The notes: a model not told the origin generated them from the sequence alone. A stretch of DNA of 64,000 bases from Huiozyma naganishii CBS 8797 (GCF_000348985.1 NC_035928.1:558001-622000), one strand, 5' to 3'. Shown: positions 39,005-48,757, numbered from the stretch's first letter. Made by a program: numbers and translations.

Positions 39005-40390
39005 TTACTCTAGGTATCTATGCGCAGTAAGGACCAGTGCGTTGTTGGGGAGTTGTCCCGGTACTGGAAGCAGGATCTTCACTTTCTGTCGCCTTTCGTT
39101 GACTTCTGTGATGAGGCCGAATCCCAATATGGGACTCGCCATGACCTCCTCCGGTCTGGCCCTTCTCGGTGCAGTGGTGATCACCACGAGTGCGTGTTGC
39201 AAATTACTCTGGTCCACGGGGACCGGGATGAATTCCAATTTGGAGGCATCTGGATGTTCCACGAGATCCATTGTTCCCCTGGGTTTCCAAACTGTTAGAT
39301 CTTGAGAATCGACGCTGATCATGTACGGACTCAGCACCGTGTTCAAATCCCCGTAGAAATAATCACGTATAGCGTTTCTTTGTAGCAGTCTCTTGTACAC
39401 GTCGTCGACTGGGACGGCACCCGTGAGTGGTGGGATCCGTATGATGCTGTTTCTATCGATGATTTGTGAGAGCGTGTCGAGTGTTTCGACCCAGTGTTCG
39501 TCTTCTGGGGCCAACACGACTATGACGTCTACTCCCAGCTGTTTGATTACCGCCTGTAAGATCTGCGGGTTATTTAACGCTGAAGCTGGTGTATCCACAA
39601 TCCACCCTGACCGCTGAACCACGGAGTCCTGCTGCGTCCTCTCTCTGACCCCACTGCTCAACTGTCTAACGGTTTCTAAGTACAGTTCTAGATTCTCTCC
39701 AATGAGTTCCAGTCCAAAGTTCTTCACCAGTGGTTGCTTCCCGTGTAACTGCGTAGCACCGCTGGTCAGTGTCTGACCCCATTGAGGTGACTGCAAGTCG
39801 AGCAGATCTGACACTGGTGTCGCAGTGAGACACCCTGGCGGAGCCAGTATTGGTTCCTGAGGATCTAGGTTAACCATCACGGGCTGGTAATCCCTGTACT
39901 TGATTGCGTAAGAGCAGAGTGTTCTGCACAATGCGGTTTTCCCTACCTGGGCTTCACCCAAGACGATCACTTTTGGACCCTCGAAGGACGAGTTTCTAAG
40001 CTTCTCCAGGGCAAAGTGTAAGTTGTAGACGTATTTTGCTGTCGAGTTAGCAGCAACACGGTTTGTCACAAACTCAGCGAGGTCTGGGATCACCGAAGTG
40101 CATCTCCAAGTGAGAGTCGTCTCCTCAATGGCGAACAGAGAGAACTTCCAATCCTGGAAAGTGTACTCCACGTCGTTGGCCAACTCTGTGCCAAACACCT
40201 CTGCAACACCGCTGACCACTTTCAGCGAGACCCTCGCGTCTCTCGGTGGGTCCACGAACCACTGTTGTCCCATGGGGATGACCAGCGTCCGGGACTCGTT
40301 GGTATCCGTGATGAACGAGTTCGCAGAACCGTCTGCTGCGTCACCCGTGGCAACATCAATCCCTGGAAGTACACCTGTATCGAGCGACAT
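39005..40390 (-). CDS. CLP1: Clp1, CF IA cleavage/polyadenylation factor subunit
   Basis: 461 residues from the ATG at 40390; the frame opens a few codons earlier without an ATG. An N-terminal beta domain (about 30-110) is followed by the P-loop ATPase with GEAQVGKT (145-152), VNLDPQEP and GWIVDTPA. The C-terminal domain ends SPILGFGLITEVNERR...HRYLE, as in S. cerevisiae. Role: binds ATP and Pcf11 in cleavage factor IA for mRNA 3'-end formation; the fungal protein is not thought to be an active RNA kinase. About 156 bp from APC5, same strand. Confidence 0.95.
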   Translation of the reverse strand: MSLDTGVLPGIDVATGDAADGSANSFITDTNESRTLVIPMGQQWFVDPPRDARVSLKVVSGVAEVFGTELANDVEYTFQDWKFSLFAIEETTLTWRCTSVIPDLAEFVTNRVAANSTAKYVYNLHFALEKLRNSSFEGPKVIVLGEAQVGKTALCRTLCSYAIKYRDYQPVMVNLDPQEPILAPPGCLTATPVSDLLDLQSPQWGQTLTSGATQLHGKQPLVKNFGLELIGENLELYLETVRQLSSGVRERTQQDSVVQRSGWIVDTPASALNNPQILQAVIKQLGVDVIVVLAPEDEHWVETLDTLSQIIDRNSIIRIPPLTGAVPVDDVYKRLLQRNAIRDYFYGDLNTVLSPYMISVDSQDLTVWKPRGTMDLVEHPDASKLEFIPVPVDQSNLQHALVVITTAPRRARPEEVMASPILGFGLITEVNERRQKVKILLPVPGQLPNNALVLTAHRYLE

Positions 40391-40570
40391 GTGCTGGGGC
40401 GATGCGTATGTTATCAACGGTACCGTTGTGTCTTAGCAGTGCTGCTCTTCTTAGTGTTCAATTGCAATTGAATAAAGGCTTTAAAGAGAACTTACAGTAA
40501 CGCACAAGACGTAAGCCGGTCTCCTTTACATACAGTTTACGTAGTAGTTTATCGGGGTTTTCATGGCGTC

Positions 40571-41518
40571 TCACCCTCTGGCAAGCAACGTGGGGTCGTT
40601 CTTGGACCGTAGGGCGTACTCTGTCCAGGATCCGTCGTAGAGTTTGACATCGTTGAGTCCCATTTGCTCTAGGGCTGTTTTGATGATACACCCGGTGATC
40701 CCGGTCCCGCACATACACACTGTGGGCTTCTTCGGATCCAATTGAGCGCCGTTGTTGAACTTAGCGATGGTTTCGTTAACGAGTTTAGCGGTCTCCTCGG
40801 GGGACTCCGGGTACAGTTTCTGGTCCTCGGTCCCTGTGGGTCCCTGCAGTAGTAGCCCACCAAAGGGTAGAGATTGGGCACCTGGGACGTGGCCCGAGGG
40901 GATCTCTTTTCTTGGTTCGGGCGCCTCAGCGGTGAACCGTGGGTTCGCTCTTGCGTCGAACAAGTTAATCTTCCCCGAGGCAAAGTCTTCGTTACGGACA
41001 TGTTCCACGATCTGCTCATAACTGACGATCTGGTCAGCGGTGTGGTCCACTTGGGACTCGTACACTGTGCGTGGGAAGCGTGTCTCAGAGTCCATAGTCG
41101 TGTCCTCGAGGGGCAAACCGGCAGCCCTGTACGAGTTGTAGTTGTTCAACAGGTACAATTCCTTGTGACCAAACAGCGCTAGGGTCCATGCTGCCCGTGG
41201 ACTACTGAAGTTACCCACACGGTCGTACACGACGAGTGTGTCATCCGTGCGCAACCCCAACTGGCCCATCTTCTCGTTGAAAACCGCTAGCGAGGGGGCC
41301 ATATGCGGGAAGGGGGACTCCACGTCCTTCACGCTGTCAATATCGAAGAACACAGACTGTGGGATGCGGACCCCTGGCATCTTAAACTCTTCGAACGCAT
41401 CCCTTGCGACGTTCGGCATGAACCACGTCGCATCGAGCGCCACAAGCCGTGTGCCCCCTTGAACACACTTCTCCGCCAACTTCCCAAACTCAGCACCGTT
41501 CAGCAACTTGTACAACAT
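40571..41518 (-). CDS. TUM1: Tum1 rhodanese-domain sulfurtransferase
   Basis: 315 residues from the ATG at 41518 (MLYKLLNGAEF). The reading frame stays open far upstream, antisense through TMA16, but the family N-terminus is at this Met. Two rhodanese domains are present: the first with VALDATWFMPN and VVYDRVGNFSSPRAAW, the second with the active-site loop CGTGITG (Cys about 270) and ending LYDGSWTEYALR. Role: transfers sulfur from Nfs1 to Uba4 for Urm1-dependent 2-thiolation of tRNA wobble uridines. Divergent from TMA16 across 159 bp. Confidence 0.93.
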   Translation of the reverse strand: MLYKLLNGAEFGKLAEKCVQGGTRLVALDATWFMPNVARDAFEEFKMPGVRIPQSVFFDIDSVKDVESPFPHMAPSLAVFNEKMGQLGLRTDDTLVVYDRVGNFSSPRAAWTLALFGHKELYLLNNYNSYRAAGLPLEDTTMDSETRFPRTVYESQVDHTADQIVSYEQIVEHVRNEDFASGKINLFDARANPRFTAEAPEPRKEIPSGHVPGAQSLPFGGLLLQGPTGTEDQKLYPESPEETAKLVNETIAKFNNGAQLDPKKPTVCMCGTGITGCIIKTALEQMGLNDVKLYDGSWTEYALRSKNDPTLLARG

Positions 41519-41597
41519 CTCGCAGAACTCACGGTACCCTCCAGCGACGACAACCCAACCTTCACAGTGGCAGTCAAAGTCTTCGATTCCAAAGAGT

Positions 41598-41626
41598 AAA
41601 ATTTTATAAACTGTTGATGCGATGAG
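41598..41626 (+). promoter_or_regulatory. RRPE-PAC pair upstream of TMA16
   Basis: AAAATTTT (41598-41605) and GCGATGAG (41619-41626) are spaced 13 bases apart, and the PAC ends 51 bp before the TMA16 ATG. This is the standard arrangement for ribosome-biogenesis promoters and fits TMA16 rather than the divergent TUM1. Confidence 0.72.
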
Positions 41627-41677
41627 TTGCGATGCCCTCTCTCTGAAATTGCAAAGACACAACGCCACAACACGACG

Positions 41678-42220
41678 ATGCCGCTGTCTAAGTCTCTGTC
41701 GAAGATCCACAAGAACATCAAGGCGGCGCGGAAGGCCACGGGGAAGCCCGCCGGGGTGATCCACCCGAACGGGCGGCGGTTCAAGCAGTTGAACCGTGCG
41801 ACGCTGCGGGAGGAGAAGTTGGCTTTGAAGAAACGGTTGCATTTCGACCGCCGCGCCTGTGAGTTGCAGCGGGTCAAGTTTATCCAGGACTTGGTGAACT
41901 CGGAGGAGTGGTCCTCGAAGACCAGTTTCTCCCTGGAGGAGACCGTGGAGTTCATATCGTTGTTCATTGCACGGGACGACGCAGAGTTGGATGCACTTGT
42001 CGAGAAGAGACGCAAGGACAGGCCGCCCTCGAAGAGGCAGGAGTCCCTGCAGCAGAGGCGCGAGGTGGAGCAACGCGAGTTGGAGACTGGGTTTCTCGTG
42101 CCGGACCTTACCTCTGAGGCGAACGTCAAGTTCCTGAGACAATGGGACAACGACCTCGGTGCGATGTCCACTTTACAAACGGTGCGTGTTGATGCGACCG
42201 CGACGCAGGTGAGCAAATAG
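41678..42220 (+). CDS. TMA16: Tma16 translation-machinery-associated protein (60S biogenesis)
   Basis: 180 residues (S. cerevisiae 178) from the ATG at 41678 (MPLSKSLSKIHKN); the frame is open upstream without an ATG. It is very basic at the N-terminus with HPNGRRFKQLNRATLREEKLALKK, followed by LARDDAE-type and RPPSKRQESLQQRR blocks and FLVPDL, all family hallmarks. Role: joins pre-60S particles during nuclear maturation. The GC-rich codon use of this gene explains the long open antisense frame. Confidence 0.94.
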   Translation: MPLSKSLSKIHKNIKAARKATGKPAGVIHPNGRRFKQLNRATLREEKLALKKRLHFDRRACELQRVKFIQDLVNSEEWSSKTSFSLEETVEFISLFIARDDAELDALVEKRRKDRPPSKRQESLQQRREVEQRELETGFLVPDLTSEANVKFLRQWDNDLGAMSTLQTVRVDATATQVSK

Positions 42221-42354
42221 ACTCCATGTACAATATACAACTACTACAACATCTACTACTACTACTACTAAGATATAATATTGAATGTTACAAAGAAACG
42301 TCACTGACAAGACGTTACAGACAGAGAAGAGCCACAACAGCAGCAGCCACAACG

Positions 42355-42786
42355 ATGTCTGTAGCAATTGACAACGTGTACAGCAACAACGAGGGCATGT
42401 TCGCCAAGCTGTGCTCAGCGTGCAACAGCAGCGGCGCTGGCGTTGCCGGTTCTGCGGCCGGTCGCGACTCCATCCAGCAGATCGTATACTTTGGCGAGGT
42501 CCCTGTCGGGGCATTGCAGACTACCCTGCAGCAGAAGAAACGGTCCGCGGAGGTGCCCAAGGGACAGCAGATCAACCTGCTTGCCGTGCTCCCCGCGTAC
42601 AGCAAGAAACCAGAGATCAGAGAACAGATGTTGCAGTGGGTAGAAACGCAATGTACCAAGAACCATCAGCACTTGGTGTACGTCCAATTGGACGACACAG
42701 CAGAGGAACAACTACACGAATGGTATACCACCCAGGGGTTCCAAAGGAACCCAGAGACCCCAACGCTGTACGAGAAGCAGCTGTAG
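42355..42786 (+). CDS. NAT5: Nat5/Naa50-like NatA-associated GNAT protein
   Basis: 143 residues (S. cerevisiae 176) from the ATG at 42355; MSVAIDNVYSNNEGMFAKL aligns with the Nat5 start. GNAT strands are visible (QQINLLAVLPAYSKK; HQHLVYVQLDD; WYTTQGFQRN). The acetyl-CoA loop normally reading R/QxxGxG/A is KKPEIREQ here, with no glycine. The segment between the first helix and the second strand is also shortened. Family role: associates with NatA at the ribosome; catalytic activity is doubtful in S. cerevisiae and looks absent here. The leader contains a CTA microsatellite (about 42243-42270). Confidence 0.82.
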   Translation: MSVAIDNVYSNNEGMFAKLCSACNSSGAGVAGSAAGRDSIQQIVYFGEVPVGALQTTLQQKKRSAEVPKGQQINLLAVLPAYSKKPEIREQMLQWVETQCTKNHQHLVYVQLDDTAEEQLHEWYTTQGFQRNPETPTLYEKQL

Positions 42787-42840
42787 AGGTGCCCTGCTGG
42801 CCATCTCACTGTCATAGTATGTAAGGCGACTCTTTTGTAG

Positions 42841-42893
42841 TGAAAAATTTTTATTAACAGTTTGGAGGTCTTAGTGATGGTCACTGCGATGAG
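42841..42893 (+). promoter_or_regulatory. RRPE-PAC pair upstream of MEX67
   Basis: TGAAAAATTTTTA (42841-42853) and GCGATGAG (42886-42893) occur in the 147-bp gap between NAT5 and MEX67. The PAC ends 41 bp before the MEX67 ATG. The pair places MEX67 in the ribosome-biogenesis expression group, in keeping with its second role in exporting 60S subunits. Confidence 0.68.
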
Positions 42894-42933
42894 CAGCTTG
42901 TGATAGTTGCTGTGTCCGCGGGTGTGTCGAGCA

Positions 42934-44760
42934 ATGCTTCAGCGTGGGTTTCACAATGCTAACAATGTGCAGGCTGCTGCGTTGGCGCAACAGCAGCAGG
43001 GAAGGGTGCGCGTGAGGGTGCAGAACTGGACGAATGCGTCGCTGCAGGACTTGCTGAACTTCCTCAGTAGGAACGCTAGAGTGGCCATACAGGACGCTCA
43101 AGTGGAAGGTGCCCTTGCGGTAGGGTATGTTGGTTCGAGGGAGCAGGCTGATGCGCTGAGGAAGTGGAACGGTGTCAGATTTGCCGGGGATAACCTCAAG
43201 ATAGAGATTGTCGATACCGGTTCTGGTAACGCGGGGACTAGCAACACGGTGCAGTTTCTCAGGTCAGTGTTGGTGCGTAGGTACAACAGCGAGAACAGAA
43301 TGTTGGATTTGGGCGGTGTCGTGAACGACCAGGAGGTAGCTCAGTCAGGAATGTTCTCGAACGTCGCAAGGCAGTCGAAGTTGCTGCCAGCACTGCTTAA
43401 AGTGGCCTCCAGGGAAGCACAATTCATCGTGCTCAGCGTCAACCTTGCAGACAATAACCTCAGGGACACAGCACAGATTGCAGACCTGTGGCAGGTGTTC
43501 CCCCTGCTTCAGAACTTGTGTCTTGCAAACAACTCGTTGAGCAGGTTCCAACTGCTATCCTCTTGGAGAAACAAGTTCACAAACTTAAAGGAATTGCTCA
43601 TGGTGAATAACCCGTTGGCGAAGGACCCAAACTACAAGAGTGAGATGCTCATGTTGTTCCCGAAACTGGTAGTCCTAGATAACGTTATCGTAAGAGACGA
43701 GACGAAATTGAAGTCTGTTTACTCGTTCCCAGCGGCAAAACAACCTTTCTTCTGCGAAAGCACAGACCTGACTCAGCTCTCAACAGATTTCTTATCATAC
43801 TTCCTCAACCTTTGGGATAACAACCGAGAGCAATTGCTCGGGATGTACTCGCCACAGTCGCAGTTCAGCGTCTCAGTGGACACGTCGATCCCACCATCCA
43901 CGGTAGACGGAGCAGACCAAAACCCATCGTTTGGGTATTACCTGCCCGTCTCGCGCAATTGCACAAAGGTATCCACGCCCAAATTGCTCCAGGAGAGACT
44001 GTCCATCGGGTTTGAGGCCATTGGCGCAGCGTTCCAATCGATACCTAAGACCAAACACTCACTGCTGGAGTCCCCAACTGACTACTCGATGGAGGTACTT
44101 GCCTTCCCGCAGGTCAGCGGGTTCACAGTTACTCTACATGGGGAATTCCAGGAGACAGATAAACCACTCGCTGACACAATCAACAAACAGGTGAACAAGA
44201 AAAGTTACGTCGGCAGGAACAAGAAGTACGGGAACAACACAACCAATAAACGACTGTCCAAGAAAAGCTTCGACAGAACATGGGTCATAATCCCGGTAAA
44301 CAACTCCATGGTCATCGCATCAGACCTACTAAGCATTAGAGCATACGTTAACCCATCTTGGAAACCGGACGTAGCTCTTCCCACAGGACCGCAATCACTG
44401 GCCCAACCCCCGGTACAGGCGGGAGCAGCAGCAGCGACTGTCCCCATGCCAGCAGCAATACCTACTGTAACACAACCTATAGGCGCGGGACCACAGCAGG
44501 GAGCAACCCCAATACCGGGACCACCACTGGGTCCTGCTGGCGTGCCACAATTGGCACCAACATTGCAGTTACCCAGTGATGTTCAAAGCAAACTGAATCC
44601 AGTGCAATTGGAACTGTTGAATAAATTGCATCTGGAAACGAAACTGAACGCGGAATACACTTACATGTTGGCAGATCAAAGCGGATGGGATTACCAACTT
44701 GCATCGACCACTTTCCAACAAAGTATCCCAAACTTGCCCCAGAATGCCTTCGTGTTATAG
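42934..44760 (+). CDS. MEX67: Mex67 mRNA export receptor
   Basis: 608 residues (S. cerevisiae 599) from the ATG at 42934. Domains in order: an RNA-binding fold (about 20-95), leucine-rich repeats (about 160-250, NLADNNLRDTAQIADL, FPKLVVLDNVIVRDE), an NTF2-like domain that pairs with Mtr2 (about 270-480, FLNLWDNNREQLL, SFDRTWVIIPVNNSMVIASD), a Pro/Ala/Gln linker, and a C-terminal UBA domain that binds FG nucleoporins (LNPVQLELLNKLHLETKLNA). Role: carries mRNPs and pre-60S particles through the nuclear pore. The S. cerevisiae gene is YPL169C; here it sits between NAT5 and TRE2 of the YOR block. Confidence 0.96.
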   Translation: MLQRGFHNANNVQAAALAQQQQGRVRVRVQNWTNASLQDLLNFLSRNARVAIQDAQVEGALAVGYVGSREQADALRKWNGVRFAGDNLKIEIVDTGSGNAGTSNTVQFLRSVLVRRYNSENRMLDLGGVVNDQEVAQSGMFSNVARQSKLLPALLKVASREAQFIVLSVNLADNNLRDTAQIADLWQVFPLLQNLCLANNSLSRFQLLSSWRNKFTNLKELLMVNNPLAKDPNYKSEMLMLFPKLVVLDNVIVRDETKLKSVYSFPAAKQPFFCESTDLTQLSTDFLSYFLNLWDNNREQLLGMYSPQSQFSVSVDTSIPPSTVDGADQNPSFGYYLPVSRNCTKVSTPKLLQERLSIGFEAIGAAFQSIPKTKHSLLESPTDYSMEVLAFPQVSGFTVTLHGEFQETDKPLADTINKQVNKKSYVGRNKKYGNNTTNKRLSKKSFDRTWVIIPVNNSMVIASDLLSIRAYVNPSWKPDVALPTGPQSLAQPPVQAGAAAATVPMPAAIPTVTQPIGAGPQQGATPIPGPPLGPAGVPQLAPTLQLPSDVQSKLNPVQLELLNKLHLETKLNAEYTYMLADQSGWDYQLASTTFQQSIPNLPQNAFVL

Positions 44761-45040
44761 ACAGTTTGAAAGACTAACTCCAAGATCCCCATGTCAAGAA
44801 AGAACATATATATCCTCTTGACCAGTTCGTCTTGTAGTTCAACCGCCCCTCTCACCAACGTTGTTACCGTATAATGGTTTTGATAAATATGTGTAATTGT
44901 ATGAGTATATTATGTATTAATGGTTGTATGAGCGAATATTCAAAGCTTTATGAAGTTTGGCTTCCCTGACAAATCATACTCGTCAAGAATAAGGATGTGG
45001 GACACAACCAAGTACCCTCCACCCTTGGCCACAGCACACA

Positions 45041-47350
45041 CTAATGTCGGATGTTCCGGGAGTCCTTCGTGATGGAGTGTTCAGCCTCGTTCAAAATCTT
45101 GGTGACTACGTCGATCTGTTTTTGCACCAACGCCCAATGCTCGTTCCAAATTGCGTCTCTGATCCCGGGGAACACCCAGGGATATTCAGCCGGTGACAAC
45201 TCGTCACTGATACACAGCGGTGGACCGAACAAAACGTTCTTGTAAAACTTTCGGAACGGGAGCCCATCGTTGTAGGAGAGTTTCCTCCCTATATCGCTCA
45301 GTTTTACGTTCCAATCGAGCCGGCGTGATGTCACAGAGAAGGGTTCCACACCGCCACTAACATCGTCTTTCCAAGCTTCGACAAACTTGAAGAAGTGCTG
45401 CGCCAATTTTTTCCACTGGAGTAAGCTTCTCACTATCCCAGCCACTTTGAAATGATGCTCGTTTTTGTACTTTTGGTCAAATGCAATGGTCGCACTGCTC
45501 AGGATCTCGGCTAATCTCCGCAAGTCAAAAGGGATCACGGGATTGTCCACAAGCTGTAGCGTCGTTCCGAGAACGTAAGAGATCAAATCTGATAGATCTT
45601 TTTGCACCGCCGCATCTTGTAATTGATCCTGCACGCGGTCAAAAGTGTCCCAAACGGTGTCGATGGGGAATTTCCGTCGCCTTGTACCTGGAGATGCAAG
45701 CACGGATACGGGCACACCATTCGCCATGAACGGTGTCCAGTCCCCGTATTGGTTCACCATAGTGGTATTTACGTTCAAAGTTGTTTCTTGCTCCGCGAAA
45801 ACGCTGTGTAATAGTGGTGAACATTGAACTTCAATCTCTTTACCGAGACCCAATTGGCTAATGTCGATGAAGCTGTATACGTTTTCCGTTATTGATAGGG
45901 ATTCCAACTCCATTTGTTCCGTGGCGCCGATATGGTTAAACTCTGTACCGCCGTACGAGATGAAGTAGATGGACCGTAACGGCTGCCAGTTGAACCTATA
46001 TCTCATCATTTGCAACAGTTCTACTACATTGAGCAACAGGGCAGTTCCAAAGTTTGGGTACAATGCTCCAGGGTACAGTGAGTTTCTTGCCGCAGCAATA
46101 ATAATTGCCTTCTCGTTCTGTTCGGAACCCTCCATCTTCCCAACAACGTTTGTAATCTGCTGTCTGGATTTCAAGACAGTCTCCACTTTCATATGAACTT
46201 TCAAATCATCAGTGATGCCACTGTACAGTCCGTTATCAAAATGGACCCCTGACTCTTTTATCTCTGAGAGCAATAGGGCGCCCTGATGTGCAGATAATGG
46301 CAGTACGGGTATCTTTGGTAGTAGCATCGATCGATCTACAGATATTGTGTGAACGTTGCTGCTTGCCCAACTGGGGGAAAGCGCGTCCCCTGTCCCAAAC
46401 TGAGTGATCCCCAACGATGACTGTTTGATGTAGTCTTGCCCCGATTCCGAGTCCGCCGGTATGAAAATGATCCCCTTTGCATTAAACTGTTCCGCCATAA
46501 ACAACTGCTGTGATATGGGGATCTCTGGGATATCCGATTCGTGTAGTACTACGACAAAGTCGTCCTCCAAGAGGAACGCCTTGGTCAATCTTTCAAAGTC
46601 GTGCTCTGTACCTTTGGACCCGTATACAATATTGATGATGCTCAAATTCCCGTCTCTTGTCAATGGGTTAAAATTCAACTCATCCAGGTCGAACTCTAGT
46701 ATTAGTTGATCGTCTCTGTACAAAGCGAGTTGCGAGTTGTTAGTTGGGTAATTACAGTATCCCTTGAACAGTTCCTGTCGTACGGAGTCAAGTCCAGTGT
46801 TCCTCATTGAGTCAGTAATAAATTTGGAAACGTATGAGTCCCCCCTGGTACCGGACCTGTGTCCCACAGATGCCAAGTAATGCAAATCCGTCTCCAGTTT
46901 GTTCAGATCGGTCTGTTGCGCGGCGTATTCGATCAGCTGGGACCTCTCCATGAACACAACACCGTTGCTGTAGCTCATAATAAACCCACTCCTCCAGATA
47001 GTCCATGTGATGACTGATATCGTCAGAACGTACAGCAGCCGCCTGAGAAGCATCGGATTACCGAACTTGCTGAGGTAAAATTCCAGATGCAAGTCCAGTG
47101 ACTTCTGTAACTTGTTCAAAGGAGCCACAATGTGGTCCCGCACTGGTACAATCACTTTGCTTTGAATCTCACCCCCGATCCGGTGCAAGAAAGTCTCGTT
47201 AGTCACTCCCTGGAGGGGATCATCGGCCTCTAAAAAGTCCATCTCCTGTCGCGGAGGCGGCGGCGGCAGCAGTCCGCCCACCACCGCTACACCACCACGA
47301 TCTTCGACACTTCTGCCGACCACACGGGCAGCATTGGTGCTCGAAGACAT
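45041..47350 (-). CDS. TRE2: Tre2/Tre1 transferrin-receptor-like membrane protein
   Basis: 769 residues from the ATG at 47350. Type II topology: a cytosolic N-terminus with a proline run (PPPPPRQ), a membrane segment at about 107-127, and a large lumenal part with PA, M28-peptidase-like and TfR-dimer-like domains. The metal ligands expected of active M28 peptidases are not kept (IIIAAARNSLYPG; YGGTEFNHIGATE), so it is probably not a protease. Role in S. cerevisiae: with Bsd2 and Rsp5 sends the metal transporter Smf1 to the vacuole. Called TRE2 rather than TRE1 because it is divergent from CDC31, as in YOR256C-YOR257W; if only one copy remains it is co-orthologous to both. Confidence 0.85.
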   Translation of the reverse strand: MSSSTNAARVVGRSVEDRGGVAVVGGLLPPPPPRQEMDFLEADDPLQGVTNETFLHRIGGEIQSKVIVPVRDHIVAPLNKLQKSLDLHLEFYLSKFGNPMLLRRLLYVLTISVITWTIWRSGFIMSYSNGVVFMERSQLIEYAAQQTDLNKLETDLHYLASVGHRSGTRGDSYVSKFITDSMRNTGLDSVRQELFKGYCNYPTNNSQLALYRDDQLILEFDLDELNFNPLTRDGNLSIINIVYGSKGTEHDFERLTKAFLLEDDFVVVLHESDIPEIPISQQLFMAEQFNAKGIIFIPADSESGQDYIKQSSLGITQFGTGDALSPSWASSNVHTISVDRSMLLPKIPVLPLSAHQGALLLSEIKESGVHFDNGLYSGITDDLKVHMKVETVLKSRQQITNVVGKMEGSEQNEKAIIIAAARNSLYPGALYPNFGTALLLNVVELLQMMRYRFNWQPLRSIYFISYGGTEFNHIGATEQMELESLSITENVYSFIDISQLGLGKEIEVQCSPLLHSVFAEQETTLNVNTTMVNQYGDWTPFMANGVPVSVLASPGTRRRKFPIDTVWDTFDRVQDQLQDAAVQKDLSDLISYVLGTTLQLVDNPVIPFDLRRLAEILSSATIAFDQKYKNEHHFKVAGIVRSLLQWKKLAQHFFKFVEAWKDDVSGGVEPFSVTSRRLDWNVKLSDIGRKLSYNDGLPFRKFYKNVLFGPPLCISDELSPAEYPWVFPGIRDAIWNEHWALVQKQIDVVTKILNEAEHSITKDSRNIRH

Positions 47351-47491
47351 ACCGACTCGTTGTCACCTTCAGTTCTCGTTGGTGGTCGTCACTTGGAACA
47401 GTTTCTGTTTAACCAGAAAAGTTTCAGTGCTGTTTAAGCGGTAACCTGTGTGGATCTTCAAGAGGTGGGGGGACTCAATTGAACCGCACCG

Positions 47492-47989
47492 ATGAGCCAC
47501 AGCAGACCGCAGGAGACACGTGTTGGGAGCGGTGTGTCCGGGAATGACACGCTTCTCGCGGAGCAGAAGCAGGAGATTTACGAGGCGTTCAACCTGTTCG
47601 ACATGAACAACGATGGGTTCCTGGATTACCACGAGTTGAAGGTGGCGCTGCGGGCGCTCGGGTTCACGATGGATACACAGGCGGTACTGAAGCTGATAGA
47701 GAAGTACTCTGCGCGAGATGACCGTCTCATCTCGTACGAGGACTTCTTCGTGGTCGCTGGTGGGATGATCGTCGAGCGGGACCCGATGGACGAGATCAAG
47801 AGGGCTTTCAGACTGTTCGACGAGGACGGTACGGGGAAGATCTCGCTGAAGAACCTGCGGAAGGTCGCGCAGGAGCTGGGAGAGAACCTGTCGGACCACG
47901 ACCTGCGCGCAATGATCGACGAGTTCGACATGGACGGCGACGGGGAGATCAACGAGGAGGAGTTTATAGCTATTTGCACCGACAACTGA
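47492..47989 (+). CDS. CDC31: Cdc31 centrin
   Basis: 165 residues (S. cerevisiae 161) with four EF-hands. Loop 1 (37-48, [12 protein letters not shown]), loop 3 (110-121, [12 protein letters not shown]) and loop 4 (146-157, [12 protein letters not shown]) keep calcium ligands. Loop 2 (73-84, [12 protein letters not shown]) is degenerate, as in yeast centrin. Role: spindle pole body half-bridge protein binding Sfi1 and Kar1; also in TREX-2 through Sac3. Divergent from TRE2 across 141 bp. Confidence 0.97.
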   Translation: MSHSRPQETRVGSGVSGNDTLLAEQKQEIYEAFNLFDMNNDGFLDYHELKVALRALGFTMDTQAVLKLIEKYSARDDRLISYEDFFVVAGGMIVERDPMDEIKRAFRLFDEDGTGKISLKNLRKVAQELGENLSDHDLRAMIDEFDMDGDGEINEEEFIAICTDN

Positions 47990-48055
47990 TGCTCAGGGAC
48001 CAGCACCAGCAGCATAGCAAACACAACACGCTACGTACGCTATATAGAGGAATAT

Positions 48056-48688
48056 ATGGCTTGGATGGACGCTTTGAACCGGTACCGCGAGCACCCGGAA
48101 CGGTACGTTGCCCACGGCGACGGTGATGATGACCTGCCCGTGCTGTACTTCGACAGCGACGCTGTTGTCCTGAGGGACATGTTCCCCAAGGCCACGGTTC
48201 ACTTACTGGTGATCCCGCGCCCTGCAGAGATCACGTTTAGACACCCTGCGGTGGCTCTGACACGGGAGGTCCAGGACACTATACAACTCGCGATCCAATG
48301 GGCAAAGAACTACACCTTTGCGCAGTTCGTGGACCAGTTCCCAGAGAGTCTCAGCTCGTACGACTTACAGAAGTTCATCACCGAGTTCGTGCTTGTAGGG
48401 GTGCACAGCGTGCCCTCCATGTCGAACATGCACGTCCACGTCATCTCAAGGGACTTCCATTCGCCGTCGTTGAAGCACAAGAAGCACTACAACTCCTTCA
48501 ACACGGCGTTCTTTGTCCCCTGGGATCAGCTACCCTTAGAGTCACCCCCAGACAAGACACAGGCGGAATTGACCATCAAGAACACACCACTGAAGTGCTC
48601 GTACTGTCGCAGAGACTTCAGGAACAAGTTTAAAGCTCTAAAGGAGCATCTCGACGAGGAGTTCCACAATCACTTCAACAAGTCATGA
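48056..48688 (+). CDS. HNT3: Hnt3 aprataxin-like DNA 5'-adenylate hydrolase
   Basis: 210 residues (S. cerevisiae 217). A HIT domain carries the histidine motif SNMHVHVIS (H126, H128). A C-terminal C2H2 zinc finger (C181, C184, H198 and H204 or H206) follows. Conserved aprataxin blocks are MFPKATVHLLVIPR and FNTAFFVPWDQLP. Role: reverses abortive ligation by removing AMP from 5' DNA ends in the nucleus. It lies 66 bp after CDC31 on the same strand; the short leader contains TATATAGAGG. Confidence 0.93.
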   Translation: MAWMDALNRYREHPERYVAHGDGDDDLPVLYFDSDAVVLRDMFPKATVHLLVIPRPAEITFRHPAVALTREVQDTIQLAIQWAKNYTFAQFVDQFPESLSSYDLQKFITEFVLVGVHSVPSMSNMHVHVISRDFHSPSLKHKKHYNSFNTAFFVPWDQLPLESPPDKTQAELTIKNTPLKCSYCRRDFRNKFKALKEHLDEEFHNHFNKS

Positions 48689-48757
48689 GAGAGAGGCAGC
48701 TGAGAAGATTATACAGTAGGCTATGTAACAGTATGTACCTGGGTCTGTGCGCATAGA

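Noticed and set aside
41519..42142. Upstream extension of the TUM1 frame, about 208 codons, antisense to TMA16
   Set aside because: Composition (Leu/Arg-rich, no motif) is that of an antisense shadow of GC-rich coding DNA; the Tum1 family N-terminus is at 41518.
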